Shown: positions 57,420 to 64,000 of the stretch, piece by piece
Layout of the letters: the number at the start of each line of letters is the position of its first letter
Position numbering within the stretch: the stretch's first letter is position 1
Translations under genes and position numbers: made by a program
Assembly (NCBI GenBank): GCA_030595125.1
Contig: JAUVDV010000019.1
Location: 1 to 64,000, forward strand
Source of the DNA: Deltaproteobacteria bacterium
GTDB lineage: Bacteria; Myxococcota_A; Polyangia; JAAYKL01
Reading direction: 5' to 3'
DNA length: 64,000 bases
Notes under the pieces: model-generated
What the model was told of the DNA's origin: nothing
Databases searched by the model: none
Seen by the model: only the letters and a program-made list of their open reading frames with translations

Positions 57420-60137
57420 TCACCCGCGAAGTCTGGGATAGCGCAGGGCGGCCTGAGCGGCGGCGAGCCTGGCTATTGGAACGCGGAAGGGCGAACAGGA
57501 GACGTAGTCGAGTCCGGTCTGGTGGAAGAACTCGATTGACGAGGGTTCTCCACCGTGTTCGCCACAGATACCGATCTTCAGTTTCGGCCTGGTCGAGCGA
57601 CCCTTCTCAACACCGATGCGCACCAACTCGCCCACTCCGTCCCTGTCGATGGCCTCGAACGGGCTGACCGGATAGATGCCCAGATCCTTGTACTTTTGCA
57701 GGAAACTGCCCGAGTCGTCCCTGGACATGCCGAGCGCGGTCTGGGTCAGGTCATTGGTGCCGTATGAGAAAAACTCCGCCGACTGCGCGATCTGATCCGC
57801 AGTGAGCGCGGCGCGAGGGAGTTCGATCATTGTCCCGACCAGATACTTCAACTTCATGCCCTTGGCCTTGAAAACCGCATCGGCGGTTTCGCGTACGATG
57901 GCTTCCTGAATCTTGAGTTCGGCCACGCCGCCCACCAGAGGGATCATTATCTCCGGGCGCACTGCGATACCCTTTTTCTTCACCTGTATTGCGGCCTCGA
58001 AGATGGCCCGGGCTTGCATTCTTGTCACCTCGGGGAAGGAAATTCCGAGCCTGCAACCCCTGTGTCCGAGCATCGGGTTGAACTCGTGCAGATCGCGGAT
58101 CTTCCCCTTGATCTTTTCCGCCGTGACTCCCATGGAACGAGCCAGTTTATTGATGTCGGCGGCCTCGTGGGGAAGGAACTCGTGCAGCGGCGGGTCGAGA
58201 GTGCGGATGGTAACCGGACGCCCGTCCATGGCCTTGAAGATCCCTGCAAAATCCTTGCGCTGCAACGGCAGGAGCTTGTTGAGTGCCTTCTGCCTGGCTT
58301 TCAAGTCATCTGCCAGGATCATCTCGCGCATGGGCCCGATTTTGTCTTCGCCGAAGAACATGTGCTCGGTGCGGCAAAGCCCAATTCCCTCGGCGCCGAA
58401 CGCGACCGCCGCGGAGGCCTGGTCCGGCTGGTCCGCGTTTGTGCGAATGCCGAGATCGCGATACCTGTCCGCAAACGACATCACCTTTGCGTAGGTCTGA
58501 TAGATAGGCGATTTTTCCGCCTTGAGCTTCTTGTCGATCAGCACCCGCACCACCTCGGACGGAATGGTCGCAATGCGACCGTCGAGCACCTCTCCCGTTC
58601 CACCGTCCAGGGAGATGAAGTCTCCCTCCTTGAAAATCTTGCCCCCCGCGGTGACGTTGGCCTTCTTGTAGTTGACCACCACTCCGTCGCATCCCGCCAC
58701 GCACACCTTGCCCATCTGCCTTGCCACCAAGGCCGCATGGCTGGTCATACCGCCGCGTGAAGTCAGGATCCCTTCTGCCGCGTCCATCCCGGCGATGTCC
58801 TCCGGAGAAGTCTCGTGTCGCACCAAAATCACCGGGCCGTCTTTGGACATCTCGACGGCATTGTTGGCACTCAGCGCAATTCGTCCGGTGGCGGCGCCGG
58901 GGCCTGCGGGGAGACCCTTCTCGAGAACGCGGACGCTCTTCTTTGATTTTGGATCGAACACCGGCCGCAGCAGGTGGTTCAGGTGGTCGGGCTCGATCCG
59001 AAGGAGCGCCTCAGGCGCCTTGATGAGTCGCTCGCTCACCATATCCGCAGCCATCCGAACAGCTGCAAAGCCGGTGCGCTTGCCCGTCCGCGTCTGGAGG
59101 AGCCACAGGCATCCGTTCTCTATAGTGAACTCCAGATCCTGCATGTCACGATAGTGCCTCTCGAGCTTCTTCATGATCTTCAGGAGCTGCGCATAGGGCC
59201 CGGGGAAGACCCGCTCCAGAGACTGCGCTCCGGCCGCCTTTGCGTCCAGGAGGTGCGGCGTCCGAATACCGGCCACCACATCCTCACCCTGTGCATTTGC
59301 GAGCCACTCACCAAAGAAGACATTCTCCCCATTGGCGGGGTCCCTCGTGAAGGCAACACCGGTGCCGCAGTCGTCTCCCATATTGCCGAAGACCATCGCC
59401 TGGACGTTGACCGCAGTTCCCCAGTGGGCCGGAATGTTGTTGAGGGCGCGGTAGGTGACCGCTCGTTGATTGTTCCAGGAGCCGAACACCGCGCTGACCG
59501 CACCCCGAAGCTGTTCCATGGGATCCTCGGGGAATTTCTTCTTTGCGGCGGCGATGATCTTCTTGGAACCCGCCACGATCTTCTTCAGCTCGGCGCCCGG
59601 CAGCTCATGATCCTGACTGACCTTCAGCCTGGCCTTGGCCTTCTCCATGAGGGCCTCGAAGGCATGTCGGTGCACGCCCAGCACCACGTCTGCGTACATC
59701 ATGATGAAACGACGATAAGAATCGTAAACAAAGCGCTCGTTGTTCGACCGTTTGGCCAGGTTGGCAGCCACCTCATCGTTGATGCCCAGGTTCAGAATGG
59801 TGTCCATCATTCCGGGCATGGACGCCGGCGCGCCGGATCGAACCGAAACCAGCAACGGGTTCTTCGTGTCACCAAATCGTTTGCCCGTTTCCGCAGCTAT
59901 TCTGCTCAGCGCCTTATCTACCTGCGCGTCGAGCCCGGCAGGGAGCTTGTCGCTGGCCTCAAAGTACATCCCGCACACTTCTGTGGTGATTGTAAAACCG
60001 GGTGGTACCGGTATTTTGATATTGACCATCTCTGCCAGGTTGGCCCCTTTTCCTCCGAGAAGTTGCTTCATGGATGCATCGCCCTGAGCGCCCTTGTTGC
60101 CGAAGGAATAGACCAGCTTTTGAGCTCGTTTAGCCAT
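57420..60137 (-). CDS. ppdK: Pyruvate, phosphate dikinase
   Basis: 905 residues from ATG 60137, which has AAAGGTG upstream; a GTG three codons earlier is possible. The ATP-grasp domain starts [31 protein letters not shown]; the phosphohistidine swivel is [22 protein letters not shown]; the PEP/pyruvate barrel has [29 protein letters not shown] and [18 protein letters not shown]; the end is [15 protein letters not shown]. Complete for the family. It interconverts pyruvate, ATP and phosphate with PEP, AMP and PPi. Confidence 0.97.
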   Translation of the reverse strand: MAKRAQKLVYSFGNKGAQGDASMKQLLGGKGANLAEMVNIKIPVPPGFTITTEVCGMYFEASDKLPAGLDAQVDKALSRIAAETGKRFGDTKNPLLVSVRSGAPASMPGMMDTILNLGINDEVAANLAKRSNNERFVYDSYRRFIMMYADVVLGVHRHAFEALMEKAKARLKVSQDHELPGAELKKIVAGSKKIIAAAKKKFPEDPMEQLRGAVSAVFGSWNNQRAVTYRALNNIPAHWGTAVNVQAMVFGNMGDDCGTGVAFTRDPANGENVFFGEWLANAQGEDVVAGIRTPHLLDAKAAGAQSLERVFPGPYAQLLKIMKKLERHYRDMQDLEFTIENGCLWLLQTRTGKRTGFAAVRMAADMVSERLIKAPEALLRIEPDHLNHLLRPVFDPKSKKSVRVLEKGLPAGPGAATGRIALSANNAVEMSKDGPVILVRHETSPEDIAGMDAAEGILTSRGGMTSHAALVARQMGKVCVAGCDGVVVNYKKANVTAGGKIFKEGDFISLDGGTGEVLDGRIATIPSEVVRVLIDKKLKAEKSPIYQTYAKVMSFADRYRDLGIRTNADQPDQASAAVAFGAEGIGLCRTEHMFFGEDKIGPMREMILADDLKARQKALNKLLPLQRKDFAGIFKAMDGRPVTIRTLDPPLHEFLPHEAADINKLARSMGVTAEKIKGKIRDLHEFNPMLGHRGCRLGISFPEVTRMQARAIFEAAIQVKKKGIAVRPEIMIPLVGGVAELKIQEAIVRETADAVFKAKGMKLKYLVGTMIELPRAALTADQIAQSAEFFSYGTNDLTQTALGMSRDDSGSFLQKYKDLGIYPVSPFEAIDRDGVGELVRIGVEKGRSTRPKLKIGICGEHGGEPSSIEFFHQTGLDYVSCSPFRVPIARLAAAQAALRYPRLRG

Positions 60138-60251
60138 CTGATTCACCTTTCTTGAGACTCCACAAATCGGTTTCTTAGCTTGAATGTCCGGACAATCGCC
60201 GATAGATCATCTAGACAGGTAGTGCAATTGTCAACAACTTGGAGAGTTGAA

Positions 60252-60425
60252 ATGACCATACGACCCGAGCTGATGGAAATCCTGGCTTGCCCCAAGTGCA
60301 AGGGCAGCCTCGAACAGGTAAAAGAGCCCGAGGGATTTGGTTGCGTTGAGTGCAATCTTCTTTTCAAAACCGAGGACGACATCCCCAACTTCCTGACCGA
60401 CGAGGCCGTCACCTGGAAGAAATAG
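60252..60425 (+). CDS. Trm112-like small zinc-finger protein
   Basis: 57 residues from ATG 60252 (GGAGAG upstream). IRPELMEILACPKCKGSLEQVKE...GFGCVECNLLFKTEDDIPNFL has the CPxC and CxxC zinc ligands and the pattern of the Trm112/YcaR family. Eukaryotic Trm112 activates methyltransferases; bacterial roles are less clear. Full length. Confidence 0.85.
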   Translation: MTIRPELMEILACPKCKGSLEQVKEPEGFGCVECNLLFKTEDDIPNFLTDEAVTWKK

Positions 60426-60709
60426 TAACTCGTCAATCGGGGAAGACGACCCTGATCCTGCTCGTTCTCGGCCTGTCGGCCGTCGCCACCGCTTGTCAGA
60501 CCAACGCCACCGATCAGGACATTGAAGATATGTGCGCACACCTCATGGAACTGAGAAGTGATATGAACATCGAGACCGACGTGAAAAAATGCATCGCCGA
60601 CGCCAAAAAAGAAGGGATCTCCAGCCGACAGGCCCTTTGCCGGATATCGGCCGTGAATGCAACCGAATACTGGGTCCGATGTCGCACCGGCGAGGCCCGG
60701 ACACCCTGA
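60350..60709 (+). CDS. Small lipoprotein with uncertain start
   Basis: The convincing part begins near 60425: a signal peptide GKTTLILLVLGLSAVATACQ with lipobox cysteine, then 60 residues with four more cysteines (DMCAHLMELRS, KKCIADAKKEG, ALCRISAV, VRCRTG). No ATG, GTG or TTG lies in frame just before it. The only ordinary in-frame start is GTG 60350, inside the Trm112-like gene; CTG 60413 and ATA 60422 are nearer, the latter with GGAAGAA just upstream. A rare start codon or an assembly error are both possible. Confidence 0.55.
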   Translation: MQSSFQNRGRHPQLPDRRGRHLEEIVTRQSGKTTLILLVLGLSAVATACQTNATDQDIEDMCAHLMELRSDMNIETDVKKCIADAKKEGISSRQALCRISAVNATEYWVRCRTGEARTP

Positions 60710-60875
60710 AATTCCGACACGCCCTTTCCTCCTTGAGGCGCGCTAGTAATATGAAGTCTCAAGGGCAAAAAACTTAATTTACGTGTCATATATGTCCATG
60801 GGAAAAACATACATATTGTCAAATACAGAGCGTTGGTGTTCCATTGGGGCGCAAGATTTAAGGAGAATTATCTAG

Positions 60876-63701
60876 TTGGGTATTGCCTTCAACCGTTTTT
60901 ACCGGCTTCGACCGCTCGCCTCGGCGCTGCTGTGCCTTCCGGGGATCCTCTTTTGCTTCTGGTACGCATGGGTCTCTTACTCCTCTTTCGATCGTTACCG
61001 CCGCATGGCGGACGAGGACGTAGTATTCACTCTGGAGGCGTTTCACCTTCAACTCTTCGACTCCCTGAGAAGAGATCTGCGCCGGATGACGATGCCGTCA
61101 CCGCCCTCTCCTTCAAAGATCAAGAGCTTTTCATTTCACGTGAGCACGGAAAACCTGGAGAAATTCTACAAGGGAGCCGAGCTTGAAGCCGGACGGCCGT
61201 ATGTCAAGGCCGGGCTCGAGCTGAACGGAGTGATCCAGGAGATCGAGCTGCGCCTCAGGGGACAGCGCCACTGGCACAATATCGGCAGACAGAAGTCGCT
61301 CAAGGCGCGTCTGCCCAAGGGCGAGCTTGTAGACGGCCACCGGGTTTTCAACCTGATAAACGATCCCGCGCCCATAGTGGTGGGCGAGCAGATCATCCTC
61401 GATCTGGCTCTCAGGAACGGTGTGCTCACACCCAGGTCTTCCTTTGCCCGGGTATTGATAAACAACACAGATCTGGGGGTCTTCCGTTACGAAACCCAGC
61501 CGGACGAGAGCCTGCTGCGTTCCAATCGCATGTTCCCCGGAAGCATCTACTCGGGAAACCTTCCCGGATCGGCGAAGACATCCGAACTGTGGAAAGATGC
61601 CTCACGTTGGAAAAAGAGCGCCTGGCGCATCGATGAGGAAAAAGACGAATTCGACAACCTTGAAAATCTGCTCGGCAATATCCACTCCATGAGTATCCGA
61701 GATTTCGCGCGTTTCGCTCAGACGGAAATAGATCTCGAAGCGTTCGCCACCTTCGACGCCCTGGACGTGGCGTTCGGCGGAGACCAGCACGACTTTCGGC
61801 AAAACCACAAGCTGCACTTCGATCCGTACCGCGGCCGCTGGGAGCCCGTGGCCTGGAACTTCCGAGGCTTCAAGCACGACCCCATGTTCAACCTGGTCGA
61901 AAATCCCATCCTGCTTAGATTGAAAATGGTTCCAGGATACCTGTCGTTGCGCAACCGAATACTGTACGACCTCCTGGTGGATGAGTGCAGCGTCTCCTCC
62001 GTGAGGGCGCGAGGCAAAAAGATCCTCAAGAAGCTCTCCCCCGAGTTGGCCGCCGATCGTTTCTTCGATGCCTACAAGCTCTTGCCCAGGGTGGACCAAT
62101 ATCACAGGCAAATGGTCCGGCCGATGGACTTGCGCCGCTCGGTCCTGGTCTTCGAATCAGAGATGACCACCTACCGAAGGCGGCATGGGTTTCTCATGCG
62201 CGAGCTCAAAAAGAATCCCCTGTGGATTCGGGTGAATGCGGGGCAAATTGGAGAAGGCGAGGAGACCGAGACTCCTTTCGACCTGATCGTGGACGGTCGC
62301 GTAGGGGTGAAGCTTTCCGGGTTCAGGACAACCTTTGCCCCTACATGCTCGGATACCGGCTGGCAGGTGAACAGGCTCGGGTCGCCCGTAACCGAACCAA
62401 CCACGCGGGACCATGTCGCTCTCGCCCGACCCATGGAACTGTTCAACGCTGTGAGCCTTGTAGAGCGGGATGACGCAAGCTCCAAGAGAGGCAATATTCG
62501 CACAGTGAACGTTCCCGCCGTCCATCGGTTCGTCCTCAAGTCCGCTTGTGTTCCCACAAGCATCGAAGCAGATGGTGTTCACCTCGCGATGGGATCCCGG
62601 ATCCTGTCCCGACCCGCGCGCGATGAAGTTCTCCAAAAAATCCCAAAGAAGGTGCTCGGTATCGGCGAGGTGCCGAAATTCATCGCCGGTGAAACGTCAC
62701 CCGTGCAGGAGGAGCTGCGCTCTCCGGTTCCCGAAACCGTGCGGCTCGGTCCGCAAACCGTGGAGGTCCCCGCGACCCTGGTATTCTTCGACCATCAGAC
62801 AGTCGAGGTGGCGCCCGGCACCCGCTTCAACATGGGAGAGGATGCATCGCTCATCTTCCACGGCCGCGTGATCTTCAAGGGCTCAAAAACGGAACCTATC
62901 GTCATTGCGGGTGAAGAGGGCAAATCATGGGGGGGAATCGCCCTCCAGGGGCCGGAGACGGAGGGTTCGTCCCTGACCCACGTGATCGCAATAGGTGGAA
63001 CAATGCCCCGGTATCGGATGATCCCCTACCCGGGCATGATTAACATCCACGACACAAGGGATATTGCCATCTCGCACAGCCGTTTCGGCGAGAACACCCT
63101 TTCGGACGATGTGGTCCACACCGCATACGTGAAAAAATTGAGGATAGACTATACAGAAATCGTTGATGCGTTTGGGGATGCCTTCGATCTGGAGTTCACC
63201 TCTTCATCGCTGACGAACCTGTCGATAATAAGGGCCGGGGATGACGGATTGGATCTCATGGGCGCAAAGACATTGATTTCGGACAGCGTTTTCATCGATT
63301 GCTCGGGAAACGGGATCTCGGCCGGGGAGGAGAGCGTGGTCCGGGTTCTCGATACGCTGGTGGCCGGATCCAAGGTGGGTGTCCTGGCGAAGAACGCGTC
63401 CGAAGTAACCCTCATGGCAAGCCTGCTTTTTCAAAACAAGACAGGCGTTCGGGTCTATTCGAAGACCAACAGGTACACCGGCAACAGCCGGATCGCCGCA
63501 GATGTTATCTTCATTGTGGAAAGCGAGAAAACGGTAAAAAAGGATAAGGATTCAAAAGGCGCCCTTCAGATCGGCCGCGTACAGAGGCGATTGCCCGCCG
63601 ACGGCACGCTCGACCACCTCGCGAAGAACGTGATCGGACTCGACGAATGGGAAGACCTCGACCGCTTTATCAAGGCCGTAATGAAGGGAGGACGTCGTTG
63701 A
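60876..63701 (+). CDS. CotH-like/right-handed beta-helix fusion protein
   Basis: 941 residues from TTG 60876 with AAGGAG upstream. An N-terminal span (LASALLCLPGILFCFWYAWV) anchors it. Residues about 80-430 resemble the CotH atypical kinase domain: AGLELNGVIQEIELRLRGQRHW, SLKARLPKGE, LINDPA, and GGDQHDFRQNHKLHFDPYRGRWEPVAWNF, where the metal-binding WDxD is WNFR. A middle beta domain follows, then a parallel beta-helix (about 640-880) with ISHSRFGENTLSDDVVH, DGLDLMGAKTLISDSVF. It overlaps the next gene by TTGA. Capsule or spore-coat-like surface roles are possible. Confidence 0.72.
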   Translation: MGIAFNRFYRLRPLASALLCLPGILFCFWYAWVSYSSFDRYRRMADEDVVFTLEAFHLQLFDSLRRDLRRMTMPSPPSPSKIKSFSFHVSTENLEKFYKGAELEAGRPYVKAGLELNGVIQEIELRLRGQRHWHNIGRQKSLKARLPKGELVDGHRVFNLINDPAPIVVGEQIILDLALRNGVLTPRSSFARVLINNTDLGVFRYETQPDESLLRSNRMFPGSIYSGNLPGSAKTSELWKDASRWKKSAWRIDEEKDEFDNLENLLGNIHSMSIRDFARFAQTEIDLEAFATFDALDVAFGGDQHDFRQNHKLHFDPYRGRWEPVAWNFRGFKHDPMFNLVENPILLRLKMVPGYLSLRNRILYDLLVDECSVSSVRARGKKILKKLSPELAADRFFDAYKLLPRVDQYHRQMVRPMDLRRSVLVFESEMTTYRRRHGFLMRELKKNPLWIRVNAGQIGEGEETETPFDLIVDGRVGVKLSGFRTTFAPTCSDTGWQVNRLGSPVTEPTTRDHVALARPMELFNAVSLVERDDASSKRGNIRTVNVPAVHRFVLKSACVPTSIEADGVHLAMGSRILSRPARDEVLQKIPKKVLGIGEVPKFIAGETSPVQEELRSPVPETVRLGPQTVEVPATLVFFDHQTVEVAPGTRFNMGEDASLIFHGRVIFKGSKTEPIVIAGEEGKSWGGIALQGPETEGSSLTHVIAIGGTMPRYRMIPYPGMINIHDTRDIAISHSRFGENTLSDDVVHTAYVKKLRIDYTEIVDAFGDAFDLEFTSSSLTNLSIIRAGDDGLDLMGAKTLISDSVFIDCSGNGISAGEESVVRVLDTLVAGSKVGVLAKNASEVTLMASLLFQNKTGVRVYSKTNRYTGNSRIAADVIFIVESEKTVKKDKDSKGALQIGRVQRRLPADGTLDHLAKNVIGLDEWEDLDRFIKAVMKGGRR

Positions 63702-64000
63702 AGGCATCTTTCCCAAAACGGCCCAGCGTCGGTTTTGTAGCCGTCTGCCTGACCTACTGCCTCGTGGTCGCCTTCTTCCTCTGGGGATTCTCTACCCCCA
63801 ACCTGGACCGTGTCTGGACCTTGCATCACCTGTTGAAGATAGGAGATCTGGACAGGCTCACACCTGATGACAGGGAGATCCTTTCGGACGCCATTGTTCG
63901 CCACGAGTCCCTGGCGGGAGCCCTTCTGGACGGCGCCGAGATCGGCATTATCAGCGCGCATCTCGACGGTTGGATCGCTACCCCGTGTGTCACTCTCTTG
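63698..64000 (+). CDS. Partial membrane-anchored protein, 3' end outside window
   Basis: The first 101 residues are visible, from TTG 63698 overlapping the stop of the CotH-like gene. One span (VGFVAVCLTYCLVVAFFLWGF) is followed by a soluble part (LHHLLKIGDLDRLTPDDREILSDAIVRHESLAGALLDG). No family recognised from the fragment; tight coupling suggests it works with the upstream protein. Confidence 0.6.
   Translation, partial: MKASFPKRPSVGFVAVCLTYCLVVAFFLWGFSTPNLDRVWTLHHLLKIGDLDRLTPDDREILSDAIVRHESLAGALLDGAEIGIISAHLDGWIATPCVTLL

Overview
The window looks like a chromosomal contig from a GC-rich, Gram-negative, predatory or surface-associated deltaproteobacterium-like organism, most plausibly Myxococcota or a relative. 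The evidence is the many lipoproteins and beta-barrels, Asp-Ser-Asp-Thr-rich lipoprotein linkers in three unrelated secreted proteins, a complete-looking type II secretion operon with its own NtrC-type activator, a Hanks-type kinase, an MglA-like GTPase and many genes of unknown function. This assignment is inference; there is no rRNA or other taxonomic marker beyond rplM-rpsI.

Layout. 1-2960: the 3' end of trmB, a structured intergenic region with a perfect 31-bp inverted repeat, and an IS110-family (IS1111-type) element sitting against the 3' end of an Hsp33-like gene. 3094-14212: mixed chromosomal genes (ECF sigma factor, UbiA-type prenyltransferase, Phd/ParE pair, KamA-like radical SAM enzyme, lipoproteins, cyclic-nucleotide-binding protein). 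14228-26987: a zinc-ribbon RelE pair, OprO/P-like porin, CBS protein, penicillin-binding transpeptidase, trypsin-like lipoprotein, rplM-rpsI, hutI, a ten-repeat TIG surface protein and an orphan ABC-2 permease. 27214-42670: a sigma-54 activator followed by a type II secretion operon in order D-E-F-(G-like)-G-H-I-J-K-L-M-N with mostly overlapping genes. 42740-47071: an AT-richer accessory patch (ankyrin lipoprotein, membrane coiled-coil protein, AAA/DUF4143 ATPase). 47343-53434: an overlapping operon of Ser/Thr kinase, tungsten aldehyde oxidoreductase, class II aldolase and CrtI-like flavoenzyme. 53458-57369, convergent to it: DUF4258-type pair, lipoprotein, MglA-like GTPase and PocR-type histidine kinase. 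57420-64000: ppdK, a Trm112-like protein, a small lipoprotein, a CotH-like/beta-helix fusion and a partial membrane protein.

The strongest unannotated signal is in the IS element. The 320-nt noncoding stretch downstream of its transposase can fold, in transposase sense, into an RNA closed by a 25-bp stem. Inside it lie short segments that match, in the right order and polarity, the host flank left of the element, the host flank right of it, and both ends of the element, all meeting at a CT core. This is the arrangement expected of a bridge RNA, with target and donor guides readable directly from this insertion. A second structured leader buries the transposase ribosome-binding site.

Other signals worth following are a sigma-54 promoter precisely placed between the NtrC-type gene and gspD, a second GspG-like protein lacking the prepilin motif, Met/Gly/Asp-rich inserts shared by GspH and GspI, phased TTACCAG repeats before the accessory patch, and the kinase-AOR-aldolase-CrtI operon, whose pathway I cannot name.
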